DNA of 64,000 nt from Bacteroides sp. (lineage in GTDB: Bacteria; Bacteroidota; Bacteroidia; Bacteroidales; Bacteroidaceae): positions 26,422-90,421 of the forward strand of contig SUXW01000011.1 in NCBI GenBank assembly GCA_015060765.1. Direction: 5' to 3'. The position numbers and the translations under genes are program-made. The notes under the pieces are model-generated. The model had not been told where the DNA came from, searched no databases, and worked only from the letters and a program-made list of their open reading frames with translations. How positions within the stretch are numbered: the first letter of the stretch is position 1; every line of letters begins with the position of its first letter. Below, one piece after another: positions 9,787 to 18,192 of the stretch.

Positions 9787-10268
9787 GCACTAAAATAGGA
9801 TGTTGTTATAATTCGGGACTAAAAGTTTTTGAAAATTTACCTACATCCCTACATGATTCTGCTTATCTGCTTGATTACCAGGTTGTAAACCATGTAGGGA
9901 ATCCTGTAGGGAGCATGTAGGGAGTTGAATTCCCTACATTTTATAAGAAACGGTAAACTAAACTTGTTGTCATCTGATAAGAAAAGCGTTAACTGATATC
10001 GATAGATTCATTCACCATTCTTTGGACCTTCGTTCATAATGCTTTGAACGGTGGTTCAAAGTACTTCGTACGGTGGTTTAAAGATTTTGATTGAGTTTAT
10101 CTGCTTGATTTTCAGTATTATATAAATCATGTAGGCAAATTATGTTGCCTACAGGTTCCTTACATGCTTCCCTACATGGTTAATGAATTGATAATTAGAA
10201 GGATAAGCTTAATCATGTAGGGATGTAGGTAAAATTGCGAAAAAACTATTTGTAGCTATAACCGAATT
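9787..10268. other. Non-coding spacer between upxY and the flippase gene
   Basis: About 480 bases with no convincing ORF on either strand. The spacer is filled with short palindrome-like words built on CTACAT/ATGTAG (about nine exact copies plus variants such as CCTGTAGG and GCCTACAGG). It is bounded by an exact inverted repeat (separate entry). The word TTATCTGCTTGATT occurs as a direct repeat at 9863-9876 and 10097-10110. No clear TAnnTTTG promoter pointing to the flippase was found inside. Confidence 0.8.
9836..10233. repeat. Inverted-repeat element with exact 23-base ends
   Basis: Bases 9836-9858 (core ACCTACATCCCTACATGATT) occur as an exact reverse complement at 10211-10233, enclosing 352 bases. 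Beyond the exact ends the two arms remain loosely related: both continue into an ACCATGTAGGGA word and a nearby CTGTAGG word, so this looks like a decayed inverted duplication. No target-site duplication is visible next to the ends. It could be an invertible segment, a MITE-like element or a structured leader RNA; the sequence alone does not decide. Confidence 0.75.
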
Positions 10269-10799
10269 CTACGGTTGCGGCTGAATGGCTTTGCAATACC
10301 AACGGGAAATGCGTACCATTACTCCCATACCTACAAATACTTTCAAGAAGTAGAAACGATTGTTTTTTCGTATCAATTTGCCGGTACTTCCTTTGAACGG
10401 ACCTTGCACTACCCGTACTTCCTTACCTATCAGAATATCGGCTTCGGTTGGTGTCATGAATACGGATTCCTTGAACTGAGGATCGCATAGCATACGGAGC
10501 TCTGCCATTTCTTGAGAAGATATCTCACAGAATTTCTGCCGACCGGGGTGATGGAATATCATCAGTGGAACCGGACTTTGGGCAAATTGTTCCATCATTT
10601 CTTGTGGAGTGCCTTTTTTTTCGACAAACAACAGATTGTGTATGGCAGGAACAAAGGTAGGCTTACGCGGATTCTCTTGAGTGGATGGACCAAAAGTCAT
10701 GGGGATGAAGTGTGCATATCCTTTTTCTGTCAGGAATTGGCTGGCCTTTTGTTCCTGGCAATGAATGGTGCGGATGGCATACCACGAAGAATTGTCCAT
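10269..10799 (-). CDS. upxY: Capsule transcription antiterminator UpxY (NusG family)
   Basis: The frame is open from 10964, but the conserved NusG-like domain begins with MDNSSWYAIRTIHCQEQKAS, so the ATG complement at 10797-10799 is the likely start (176 residues, usual UpxY size). The N-terminal NGN domain is followed by a KOW domain (GKEVRVVQGPFKGSTGKLIR). UpxY proteins prevent early termination in the long leaders of Bacteroides capsule operons and act on their own locus. It is the first gene of the flippase-to-glycosyltransferase run. No upxZ-like gene follows it, which is unusual compared with the B. fragilis loci. Confidence 0.9.
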   Translation of the reverse strand: MDNSSWYAIRTIHCQEQKASQFLTEKGYAHFIPMTFGPSTQENPRKPTFVPAIHNLLFVEKKGTPQEMMEQFAQSPVPLMIFHHPGRQKFCEISSQEMAELRMLCDPQFKESVFMTPTEADILIGKEVRVVQGPFKGSTGKLIRKNNRFYFLKVFVGMGVMVRISRWYCKAIQPQP

Positions 10800-10997
10800 A
10801 TCGTATTGATGATTCAATGAACCGGCTTTCAGTGGAATCCTGTATATCCTTAGGGCAATTCTTCTCTTCCTGCAAAAATGGGATATCTTGCAGATATATA
10901 GTAGCTTAACCATAAGGATATAGCTTTGGATTGCTCCACCGTACAAGAGGAACCGGAACCTCACGGATAATAAGTCAACTTATTTGCTATAACATGA

Positions 10998-11005
10998 CAA
11001 AGGTA
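10998..11005 (-). promoter_or_regulatory. Possible promoter -7 element for upxY
   Basis: The minus strand reads TACCTTTG here, matching TAnnTTTG, directly after the bidirectional terminator of the OmpA-type gene. It would give a leader of about 190 bases before the chosen upxY start, in keeping with the long leaders on which UpxY acts. No TTTG is seen at the -33 position. Confidence 0.45.
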
Positions 11006-11006
11006 T

Positions 11007-11047
11007 AAAAAAAGGCGGACTATCTTGGTAGAATGTCCGCCTTTTTT
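11007..11047. terminator. Terminator between the OmpA-type gene and upxY
   Basis: GGCGGAC (11014-11020) pairs with GTCCGCC (11035-11041), flanked by an A run on one side and a T run on the other, so it can work in both directions. It ends the minus-strand OmpA-type gene and separates it from the upxY transcript. Confidence 0.85.
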
Positions 11048-11064
11048 GTCTCTTGTATACAATA

Positions 11065-12816
11065 TTATTTGATGATATATTGTATTTGTACTTTTACACA
11101 ACGGTTCAACTTGGCATTTAAACCTTGAGTACTCTTATCGTCTACTTTACCGATAGGCTCAGCCAAGGCGTTGATCGAGTATTTGTCATCGGATACCTTC
11201 ACATTTGGATTGCCTTTCAACCATTCGATGGCAGACATGGCACGGTTGAATGAAAGGGTCTTGTTACGGTTGATGCCTACATTCTCTGCATCTTCGCCAA
11301 TGTAGTTGTCCTGACTGGTTGCCAATCCTTCGGCTTGGATATGGAGAATATTGCCTTCGCTGAATATTTTCTGAAGTTCTTTTACGGCTTCTGCGTCAGC
11401 ATATTGACTGATATAGCCTGTATTACCTTCCAAGGCAGCATATACATCAGCAAAACTGAAGAGTTGGGTGCCTTCTTCGAGTTTCATGTTTTGCTTGATA
11501 AGTTGCAAGCCGTTACGTCCATTCAAGCCGTATGATTCGTTTTCCTTGTAGTTTTCTGCATTCAATAGGCGTTGTCCCTTCGTTTCGTTATCAATACGAT
11601 AATACCAGGCTTTCTGTCCGTCGTATACTGGAGCATAGTAATAACCTGCTTTTTCTTCGAAGGCTTTCATGTCTTCCGGATTCATGCTGAGTGAAATCGG
11701 TGAACTTGCCAGTTCGTAACCGCGAACTGTTCCGTCGATGGCATTAGCAGCTATAGCCTTTTCTGTCTGTACGTCTGTTGTAGCCAAATTGTTCAGCGGA
11801 CGGTTGTCGGCTATGCGTGATGCAACGGCTTCGTTGTCTTCAAATTTCTTTTGGGTAAAGATACCTCCAGCCAAATAGTCGATGGCGTTGACTTCTGCAT
11901 CTTTTACGATAGGAGCATCGTTACGTCCTGAATAGTTGTTCGGATAGAAGATGTAGAATGTCATGGTCTTGTATTCCGGGCATTTTTCTACGATTGGAGC
12001 CGGTACGGGTACGATATCGTAGATAATATTTTCGGCAGTAGTGCATCTTTCCCATCCACGTTTGTTGAAGTAGTAAGTTACACCCACGCTCAATCCTACG
12101 TTGGTATCCCACCAGTGGCTGCCTTCTTTCTTGTAATTTTCCTTGATGACAATGTCGTCGAAGTTGGTTTGGTAGAATATACCGTGCAACTTGGCATCGA
12201 GCGACCATTTCTTTTCCTTGGTAAAGAAACGGCTGTATTGCAATTCCAAATGTCCGCTCCATTCGTTCAATTGAGGACCTCCGGTGTCGAAATGGTGTAG
12301 GGTACCGATACCGGCCGAAAGAATGAACTGGTTCTTCAGTTTGTCTGAATTCAAGCCTTCGTATCCTTTAAACATACGTGAGAGGTTGAACATGACGTTG
12401 GCACTGAGGTCCCACCACTTGATTTTGGTCTTCCAATAGGTGGTTCCGTCATCGGTCTTCAGCGGACTGCCTACATTCCATACATTCTGTTCTTTGCTGA
12501 AACCTTTGGATTCAAAACCACCAAACTGTATCTTGGCGCCGATGGTAGGAGTGAACCATTTACCTACACCGACAAACAAATCGGGTGAAATACGATCGGA
12601 AAAGTCTCCGGCACTGGAATAGTCACCACTAAACAAATGGGCTCCCACGTTACCGAATACGAACCAGTTATCCCAAAAACGATTGGTGACAACACGGAAT
12701 TTGTCGTCGGTAGGTTGCTCTACCACTACTTTAGTAGAGTCCTTAATCATCATGTCTTGTGCGCTGATGCCGATGTACGACATTAAAAGAACTGCGCTTA
12801 ACAATAGTCTTTTCAT
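11065..12816 (-). CDS. OmpA-family outer membrane protein
   Basis: 583 residues with a signal peptide (MKRLLLSAVLLMSYIGISAQ). Residues about 45-270 alternate like an outer membrane beta barrel (WDNWFVFGNVGAHLFSGDYS, later LSVGVTYYFNKRG). The C-terminal domain (ILHIQAEGLATSQDN, NRNKTLSFNRAMSAIEWLKG) is the OmpA/MotB peptidoglycan-binding fold. It probably links the outer membrane to the cell wall. It lies between the priming transferase and upxY but is ended by its own terminator, so it is likely a separate unit. A role in capsule export or anchoring is only suggested by position. Confidence 0.88.
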   Translation of the reverse strand: MKRLLLSAVLLMSYIGISAQDMMIKDSTKVVVEQPTDDKFRVVTNRFWDNWFVFGNVGAHLFSGDYSSAGDFSDRISPDLFVGVGKWFTPTIGAKIQFGGFESKGFSKEQNVWNVGSPLKTDDGTTYWKTKIKWWDLSANVMFNLSRMFKGYEGLNSDKLKNQFILSAGIGTLHHFDTGGPQLNEWSGHLELQYSRFFTKEKKWSLDAKLHGIFYQTNFDDIVIKENYKKEGSHWWDTNVGLSVGVTYYFNKRGWERCTTAENIIYDIVPVPAPIVEKCPEYKTMTFYIFYPNNYSGRNDAPIVKDAEVNAIDYLAGGIFTQKKFEDNEAVASRIADNRPLNNLATTDVQTEKAIAANAIDGTVRGYELASSPISLSMNPEDMKAFEEKAGYYYAPVYDGQKAWYYRIDNETKGQRLLNAENYKENESYGLNGRNGLQLIKQNMKLEEGTQLFSFADVYAALEGNTGYISQYADAEAVKELQKIFSEGNILHIQAEGLATSQDNYIGEDAENVGINRNKTLSFNRAMSAIEWLKGNPNVKVSDDKYSINALAEPIGKVDDKSTQGLNAKLNRCVKVQIQYIIK

Positions 12817-12869
12817 TATTTTTATGGTATTAATTTCTTTTTAATTCCCCTTCTAGTTATATTAATTTA

Positions 12870-12877
12870 CAAAAGTA
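12870..12877 (-). promoter_or_regulatory. Promoter -7 element for the OmpA-type gene
   Basis: The minus strand reads TACTTTTG, an exact TAnnTTTG match, 53 bases before the ATG. The -33 region lacks a clear TTTG. Confidence 0.5.
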
Positions 12878-12906
12878 AACTAAATTGTAATAAAATGAAA
12901 CAATTT

Positions 12907-13506
12907 TCAAGTTTTTCTTCGATTTTTGTGGAATAAATCGAGCGTAGTGCGAAGAATAATCTTTAAGTCGAGCAGGAACGACCAATTCTCGATGTACCAA
13001 ATATCTTCCTTCACTCTACCTTTCATGTCTTCCAACGTGTGTATATCGCCTACATATCCTTTTATCTGTGCCCATCCGGTTATGCCGGGCTTCACCAGGA
13101 GCCGTACCGTGTATTCTTCTATCAGGGCAGTATATTCCTTGGTATGTTCTACCATGTGTGGACGTGGCCCCACGATGGACATGTCGCCTTTTAATACATT
13201 GACGAATTGGGGGAACTCGTCTATATGTGTCCGTCTCATGAAGTGACCAAAGCGTATCAGCTGTTTGCTGTCGGTTTCCATGGAACGGAATTTGTAACAT
13301 TTGAATACCTTGCCATTTTTGCCGTTCCGTTCTTGCTTGAAGATAATCGGCCCTTTGGAGTTCAATTTAATGATGATTCCTATAACAACAAAGAGGATAG
13401 GGAACAAGGTGCAGGCAAAGAGTAGGGATACAACGATGTCAAAACAGCGCTTTATGCGCCGTTTCCCTAAAGATGATAAAGGATATAAAGCATAGGTTAA
13501 AGCCAT
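12907..13506 (-). CDS. Undecaprenyl-phosphate sugar-phosphate transferase (priming enzyme)
   Basis: Small PglC/WcaJ-type sugar transferase. After a short N-terminus it has KRCFDIVVSLLFACTLFPIL (membrane hairpin), GPIIFKQERNGKNGKVF, YKFRSM, RRTHIDEFPQFVNVLKGDMS, and IVGPRPHMVE, the core family motifs. It transfers a sugar phosphate to undecaprenyl phosphate, starting the repeat unit. The frame is open to 13539, but a TAnnTTTG match overlaps that upstream ATG, so the start at 13506 (MALTYALYPL, 199 residues) is preferred. It lies upstream of the capsule genes but is separated from them by the OmpA-type gene. Confidence 0.9.
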   Translation of the reverse strand: MALTYALYPLSSLGKRRIKRCFDIVVSLLFACTLFPILFVVIGIIIKLNSKGPIIFKQERNGKNGKVFKCYKFRSMETDSKQLIRFGHFMRRTHIDEFPQFVNVLKGDMSIVGPRPHMVEHTKEYTALIEEYTVRLLVKPGITGWAQIKGYVGDIHTLEDMKGRVKEDIWYIENWSFLLDLKIILRTTLDLFHKNRRKT

Positions 13507-13536
13507 ATCATTTTCTATCTGCTGTAATTGTGGGTG

Positions 13537-13544
13537 CAAAGTTA
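13537..13544 (-). promoter_or_regulatory. Promoter -7 element for the priming transferase
   Basis: The minus strand reads TAACTTTG, matching TAnnTTTG. It overlaps the most upstream possible ATG, which argues that translation begins at the next ATG (13506). No convincing TTTG at the expected -33 distance. Confidence 0.5.
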
Positions 13545-13748
13545 CAAATCTTATTCGAGAATTTTAAGTTTTTTTCAAACTAATTGAGTGGATATTTTGA
13601 TATTAGGAACTCCATAATATGTTTAACGCATTATACAAAATGTTGCATATAAATGACATTCTTGAAAAATATGTATTAAATATGGTGTTAGAAAAAAGAT
13701 ATTTGTTTAATTTTGCAGCATTGAAATTGATTAAACCTACTACGTATT

Positions 13749-15959
13749 ATGAATTTGAAGCATGTGTTTGTGCTGGCCTCAATGATGGGGCTGGGCATGG
13801 TCGGTTGTACAACCGATGAAGGGGTATTGGAAGAAGAGATTCTTCCGGAAATTGAAAAAAGTGAAGAAGTCCTGAATTATGAGGAGGCCTTTGCCGATGC
13901 GTTCGGGACAATCGATCCGTCGCATACGTGGAATACCGCCACGCGAGGAAATGCGGAAGTCTCTGTAGGCTACGAAGGCAATTATACGTTGAAACTTTAT
14001 ACTTCAAATCCCCGCATTACCAGTAAGCAAGCTTATTTGTTGGGTGAATTCCCCATCGAAGGCAATTCATCTGTTACCATAGAATTTGATATGCCGGGTA
14101 CCTTGGAAACGGTATATGCTTCGTTGGTGGACGAAGAAGGACATCGTGTCATTAAACCGGCAAAGCTGAACAACGGAACCTTATTCTTGAATTTCGGTGG
14201 CGTCCCGGGTAGTAGGGTAGTAACTTCTACCGATACAGAAATTTTGAAGGTTTCGGAAACTGATCCTTGGGTATATGAAAAGAAGGATTGGGAAATACCG
14301 TTGGAAACTTTGCCAGAAGAAGTTAATGCGTTGGGAAAGGAAGGCATTTCGGAGAACTTCCTGTATCGTTCTCATGGCCCGTTCATTGTGTATCCCATGT
14401 ATTTTTGGACAAGTAATACGTCTATGGAATTAGGTATTTATTATTATGATGATAATGACAATAAGATAGAACAGGCTATTTGGCATAAGGATGAAGCTTT
14501 TCGGTTTTATCATAAATATAAAGAATGGAAATCTTATAACCCATATCCAGGGAGTCCTGGATATTGGGAGGAAAAAGAAAAATGGTCGATTTTACAAACA
14601 AGTGAACATTGGGGGAGTGAGGGTTGGACTTTTAGTGGTTGGTCCATTGATAATGAATGGAATTGGTTTAAAAATCCAACAACAAGGACAGATTTGCTAA
14701 AAATGGAATGTGAGGGTATTCTAATTAATATTCAACCTGGTCTTAAATTCGGATTTTATATAACTAATGGTAATAGAAAGTTTTATTCGGAATCCAAACA
14801 TAATGAAAAGACAGGAAATAATCCAATTGGTTGTTATGCCGCTACTTTTTATTCGGAGGAAGGTAATCTTTATTTAGCTTATGAAGATTGGTATGACCAT
14901 ACAACTCTCGACTTTAATGACTTGGTCTGCAAAATAGGAAACCCTGAAAACATTGAAATTGTAGACGAAAATACTCCCGATACTCCTATGGAGTATATCA
15001 TAGCTTACGAAGACTTGGGTTATCCCGATTTCGATTTCAACGATTTGGTGATGAGCGTGAGCCATGTTTCCGGTTTGACCAAGGCGTATGTAAAGGCATT
15101 GGCGGTAGGTGGTTCGTTGCCGGTGTATGCCAGTTATTCTTCTGCATCGGATGTGGAAACTCCGTTGTTCGGTGGCAAGGAAATTCATCAAGCATTTGGG
15201 GCGGCCAATGAAGGGGATAAGAATGATGCAGCTTTGGACAATGGATGTTACTATCCAGTCAATATATCGGGTGACCCAAATGCCATGTCCGATGTGAATC
15301 CGATATTCTGTGCATTGGATGTACCCAATACGTTCTCCATTGCCGATGAAATGAAGAACTTCAAAATCAAGATGGTCCGTAATCCGGGAGATGCTCAAGA
15401 GGAAATCAGTACAATCGGTCCTCCATCATTTGCTGGTAACACTCCACAGGCTTTCCTAATTGCCGATCCCGAATGGGAATGGCCGGCAGAATTCCAAAAC
15501 ATCAAGGAAAAGTATACGGAATTTGAACAATGGGCAAGTAATCCAGCTGCCAATTGGTACGAAGCCAAATGGGAAACTCCTTCAGAAGATGATCCTAATC
15601 AAGGAGATGGAAATGAAGGTGGCGGTACAGGTGGTGAACCGGAGATTGTACCAGGAGAAGATTATGGAACATTAATTGAAAATTTTGAAGTAAAAGAAGG
15701 GCAAATATTCCCAGCTGAAATGTTTGCAAATGCATCTAAAGCTACAGTGACATTTACCAATGTTCAGGGGTGTAGAATCTATATGCATCATAGTGATGAT
15801 CATCAAATTCATTTGGATAGTGGTTATGGTATTAAAACTGCAAATTATTCATTTATATTGGAAGGTGCTATATTGGAAACTGCTCAAGCGGGCAAATTGA
15901 AGTTAAGTGGCTTAAGTGGTAATTTCCCTAATACCAAAGTTTATGTAAAATGTGAATAA
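13749..15959 (+). CDS. LruC-domain lipoprotein, long form with extra C-terminal domain
   Basis: 736 residues with a lipoprotein signal peptide (LASMMGLGMVGC). An early AFGTIDPSHTW motif is shared with the two paralogues that follow. The LruC (DUF4842-type) region holds two acidic D-F-N-D-L-V motifs, LDFNDLVCKIGN and YPDFDFNDLVMSVSHV. The usual C-terminal PEWEWPAE motif is followed by a Gly/Glu-rich linker (about residue 620) and an extra domain of about 100 residues not present in the paralogues. It is probably a surface-exposed lipoprotein; the function is unknown. The middle of the gene (about 14380-14960) is clearly more AT-rich than both ends, which suggests a recombined segment. Confidence 0.83.
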   Translation: MNLKHVFVLASMMGLGMVGCTTDEGVLEEEILPEIEKSEEVLNYEEAFADAFGTIDPSHTWNTATRGNAEVSVGYEGNYTLKLYTSNPRITSKQAYLLGEFPIEGNSSVTIEFDMPGTLETVYASLVDEEGHRVIKPAKLNNGTLFLNFGGVPGSRVVTSTDTEILKVSETDPWVYEKKDWEIPLETLPEEVNALGKEGISENFLYRSHGPFIVYPMYFWTSNTSMELGIYYYDDNDNKIEQAIWHKDEAFRFYHKYKEWKSYNPYPGSPGYWEEKEKWSILQTSEHWGSEGWTFSGWSIDNEWNWFKNPTTRTDLLKMECEGILINIQPGLKFGFYITNGNRKFYSESKHNEKTGNNPIGCYAATFYSEEGNLYLAYEDWYDHTTLDFNDLVCKIGNPENIEIVDENTPDTPMEYIIAYEDLGYPDFDFNDLVMSVSHVSGLTKAYVKALAVGGSLPVYASYSSASDVETPLFGGKEIHQAFGAANEGDKNDAALDNGCYYPVNISGDPNAMSDVNPIFCALDVPNTFSIADEMKNFKIKMVRNPGDAQEEISTIGPPSFAGNTPQAFLIADPEWEWPAEFQNIKEKYTEFEQWASNPAANWYEAKWETPSEDDPNQGDGNEGGGTGGEPEIVPGEDYGTLIENFEVKEGQIFPAEMFANASKATVTFTNVQGCRIYMHHSDDHQIHLDSGYGIKTANYSFILEGAILETAQAGKLKLSGLSGNFPNTKVYVKCE

Positions 15960-15994
15960 AAATGTTTGAATAATGAATTTTGAATAGGCATTAT

Positions 15995-16028
15995 AAAAAG
16001 AGGGCATTCACAATTGCCCTCTTTTTTT
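15995..16028. terminator. Shared terminator between convergent LruC genes
   Basis: AGAGGGCA and TGCCCTCT form a stem with an 8-base loop, with A residues before and eight T residues after. It serves the plus-strand LruC gene and the convergent minus-strand LruC gene. Confidence 0.88.
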
Positions 16029-16033
16029 ATGGT

Positions 16034-18106
16034 TTATTCAAACGAGAATACAGCGTTCTCTTTACCTTCACCTATTGTTTTGTACCATTCCAAATTATTT
16101 TGTTGGTCTTGGTTCCAGTCCTTGAATTGTGGATATACATCGTATATTAGTTGTCTTTCTTTCGGCCATTTCCAACCTTCGGGAATGCAAATCATTTGCG
16201 GAGCAGTTGCAGATTTGTCATTGTGGTTGTTGCCAGTAATGAATGCTGCTATAGTAGGATTACCAGGGTTGTAGCCTTCCGCATACTGATTTATAACTTC
16301 AATCTTGAAGTTCCCCATATTGTTTGTAATACTAAAATCTTTTGGTACAGTAATTGTCATGGGCTCTCCCTTTCCGGGATTGTATCCACCGCCATCGGCG
16401 TCTACATTTAAAGGACGAAGGCTTTTAATCGTTTCATTATGAGGATTTATGCTTTTTAAATTAGAATCTATAGCTGTATGGTATAAATAAGGCCAAGTGT
16501 TATTACTTATATATTGTTTGTTATAATTATAATCATAATATAGATAGGAGGAACAAATACCACCTGCAGCCAATGGAGTTACTGTGGCATAGTCCCGTCC
16601 TGCAACATGGCTTACACTGAATACGATGTCATTGAAATCATAGTCATCGGCAGAACCTAAATCTTCACAAGCAATAATCCACGTTTGAGGTTTTTCTTCC
16701 TTCTCGCCAAGGTCGGTATGTTCTTCGAAATTACCGGTAAGGGTGAAGAATATGTCATTGATGTCGATGTCTCCTCCATCTTCCATTCCCATGTAGGTAG
16801 TACCGTTGTATTCAAAAACAATGGCATTGTCGCTGGCCCCTTTGGAAGGATCTTGTACATCTTTGTAGTTGCCATAATAATTGTTTAGGATAGGTAAGGA
16901 GTAATATATCTTTCTTCCTCCTTGGAAAAAATTCTCGTTAAAATAGTTGTTTATCAAATTTGTTTTTTCATCTTGTTCATTACCGGCCTTAATAATGAAA
17001 AAACCGATATGAGTGCCTTCGGGGAAATTGTAAGTAGCCTGATAGTCATTATTGGGATCAAAATATACCAGATGATACTCCTGGCCTTCCATTAGATGGC
17101 TGTTATGTTGGTTGCCATTTGCCCATGTTGGAGTTTCCATTCCTGCTGGTATATGATATGTATCGGCGGATTCATAACAACGAATGTTGCTTTTGGGCCT
17201 AGCATCGTCAATCAATAGATATTTGGGGGCATTACGGAGTTTCTCCAAATCATTTTTGTCATCTTCGTTGTAATAGAAATAACCTACCATATCGTAAAAT
17301 ATGGTGCCGCCACAAAGAATGGATATAGATACGGGACCTGCTTCCTTTACTACAATCTCAGCATCTCGACCCAGATATTCTTCCCATTTGGTTACGGGGT
17401 CTTCTCCTTCGCCCAACACTCCTCCGCCTTTCAGAATGTTTTTGATGACGCTAAATTTTATTTTAGGGTCGATAGCGTTTTGTTTTACATTACTCAAATA
17501 GTATAAAGGGTCGGATTGGTCGGTTTGCCATTGAGTTCCATTCTCGGTGATTACATTTCGTCCGAATTGTCCTAAATTAAAAGTGTCACATACGAATGTG
17601 GTACATTCTCCCAAACTTCTGGAGCCGATGGCACTGGTTCTTATTTCCAAATTCTTATTGTTGATTGGGTAAAGTTTGTCGGTTATGGTTCTTCCATTTT
17701 TGCTGGTAATCTTTATGAATACTTCCTCTTGGGTCTTCAGCGCATCAAAAGAAATGGTGCCGGTTCCTGTCATTTTTGTATTGGCAAGTATTCTGCAGTC
17801 GGGATGAGTCGGTTCGTGAGTGTAAATCCGAACTGTATGCTCTCCGGCAGCTTCCCTCAGGTAAATCTTGGCGGTAACCCGCATGGCGGCACTCCAATCG
17901 TGATTGGGGTCTATTTCTCCCAATGTTTCTACCCATGCGGCATTGTAGGCTTCCAACATGGACGATTGGGTGGTCTCTTCTTCTCCTGTTTCAGGGAGAA
18001 TGGTTTCTACTACTGTTTGTTCTATAGTGTCTTCTTCTTGACAAGCGGTGAAAACACCTCCCAATGCCAAAGAGACGATAAGGATATTTAAATAGATTGC
18101 TTTCAT
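16034..18106 (-). CDS. LruC-domain lipoprotein
   Basis: 690 residues with signal peptide and lipobox (IVSLALGGVFTAC). The N-terminal part has the shared TLGEIDPNHDWS motif. In the middle, KYLLIDDARPKSNIRCYESA and GTHIGFFIIKAG match the next paralogue closely. The LruC region contains ACEDLGSADDYDFNDIVFSV, and the protein ends with PEGWKWPKE and a Trp-Tyr pattern. A 28-base segment coding for that end motif (16158-16185) is identical to 18305-18332 in the next gene, evidence of recent duplication or gene conversion. Likely a surface lipoprotein of unknown role; GGDIDINDIF suggests metal-binding loops, which is inference. Confidence 0.83.
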   Translation of the reverse strand: MKAIYLNILIVSLALGGVFTACQEEDTIEQTVVETILPETGEEETTQSSMLEAYNAAWVETLGEIDPNHDWSAAMRVTAKIYLREAAGEHTVRIYTHEPTHPDCRILANTKMTGTGTISFDALKTQEEVFIKITSKNGRTITDKLYPINNKNLEIRTSAIGSRSLGECTTFVCDTFNLGQFGRNVITENGTQWQTDQSDPLYYLSNVKQNAIDPKIKFSVIKNILKGGGVLGEGEDPVTKWEEYLGRDAEIVVKEAGPVSISILCGGTIFYDMVGYFYYNEDDKNDLEKLRNAPKYLLIDDARPKSNIRCYESADTYHIPAGMETPTWANGNQHNSHLMEGQEYHLVYFDPNNDYQATYNFPEGTHIGFFIIKAGNEQDEKTNLINNYFNENFFQGGRKIYYSLPILNNYYGNYKDVQDPSKGASDNAIVFEYNGTTYMGMEDGGDIDINDIFFTLTGNFEEHTDLGEKEEKPQTWIIACEDLGSADDYDFNDIVFSVSHVAGRDYATVTPLAAGGICSSYLYYDYNYNKQYISNNTWPYLYHTAIDSNLKSINPHNETIKSLRPLNVDADGGGYNPGKGEPMTITVPKDFSITNNMGNFKIEVINQYAEGYNPGNPTIAAFITGNNHNDKSATAPQMICIPEGWKWPKERQLIYDVYPQFKDWNQDQQNNLEWYKTIGEGKENAVFSFE

Positions 18107-18146
18107 AATCGGTATAATGTGATATGTTAATTTCTTTATTATTTTG

Positions 18147-18154
18147 CAAAAGTA
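18147..18154 (-). promoter_or_regulatory. Promoter -7 element for the middle LruC gene
   Basis: Minus strand TACTTTTG matches TAnnTTTG, 40 bases before the ATG, so this gene probably has its own promoter despite the short gap to its neighbour. Confidence 0.5.
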
Positions 18155-18192
18155 TAAAAATACTCTAATAAAAAGAAATTATTTGTTGTTGT

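Noticed and set aside
9836..10233. Repeated ATGTAGGG words as a CRISPR array
   Set aside because: Words are 6-9 bases, irregularly spaced and in both orientations; there are no constant repeats with unique spacers.
10800..10964. N-terminal extension of UpxY
   Set aside because: The added part has no NusG similarity and the protein would be longer than its family; the ATG at 10799 fits better.
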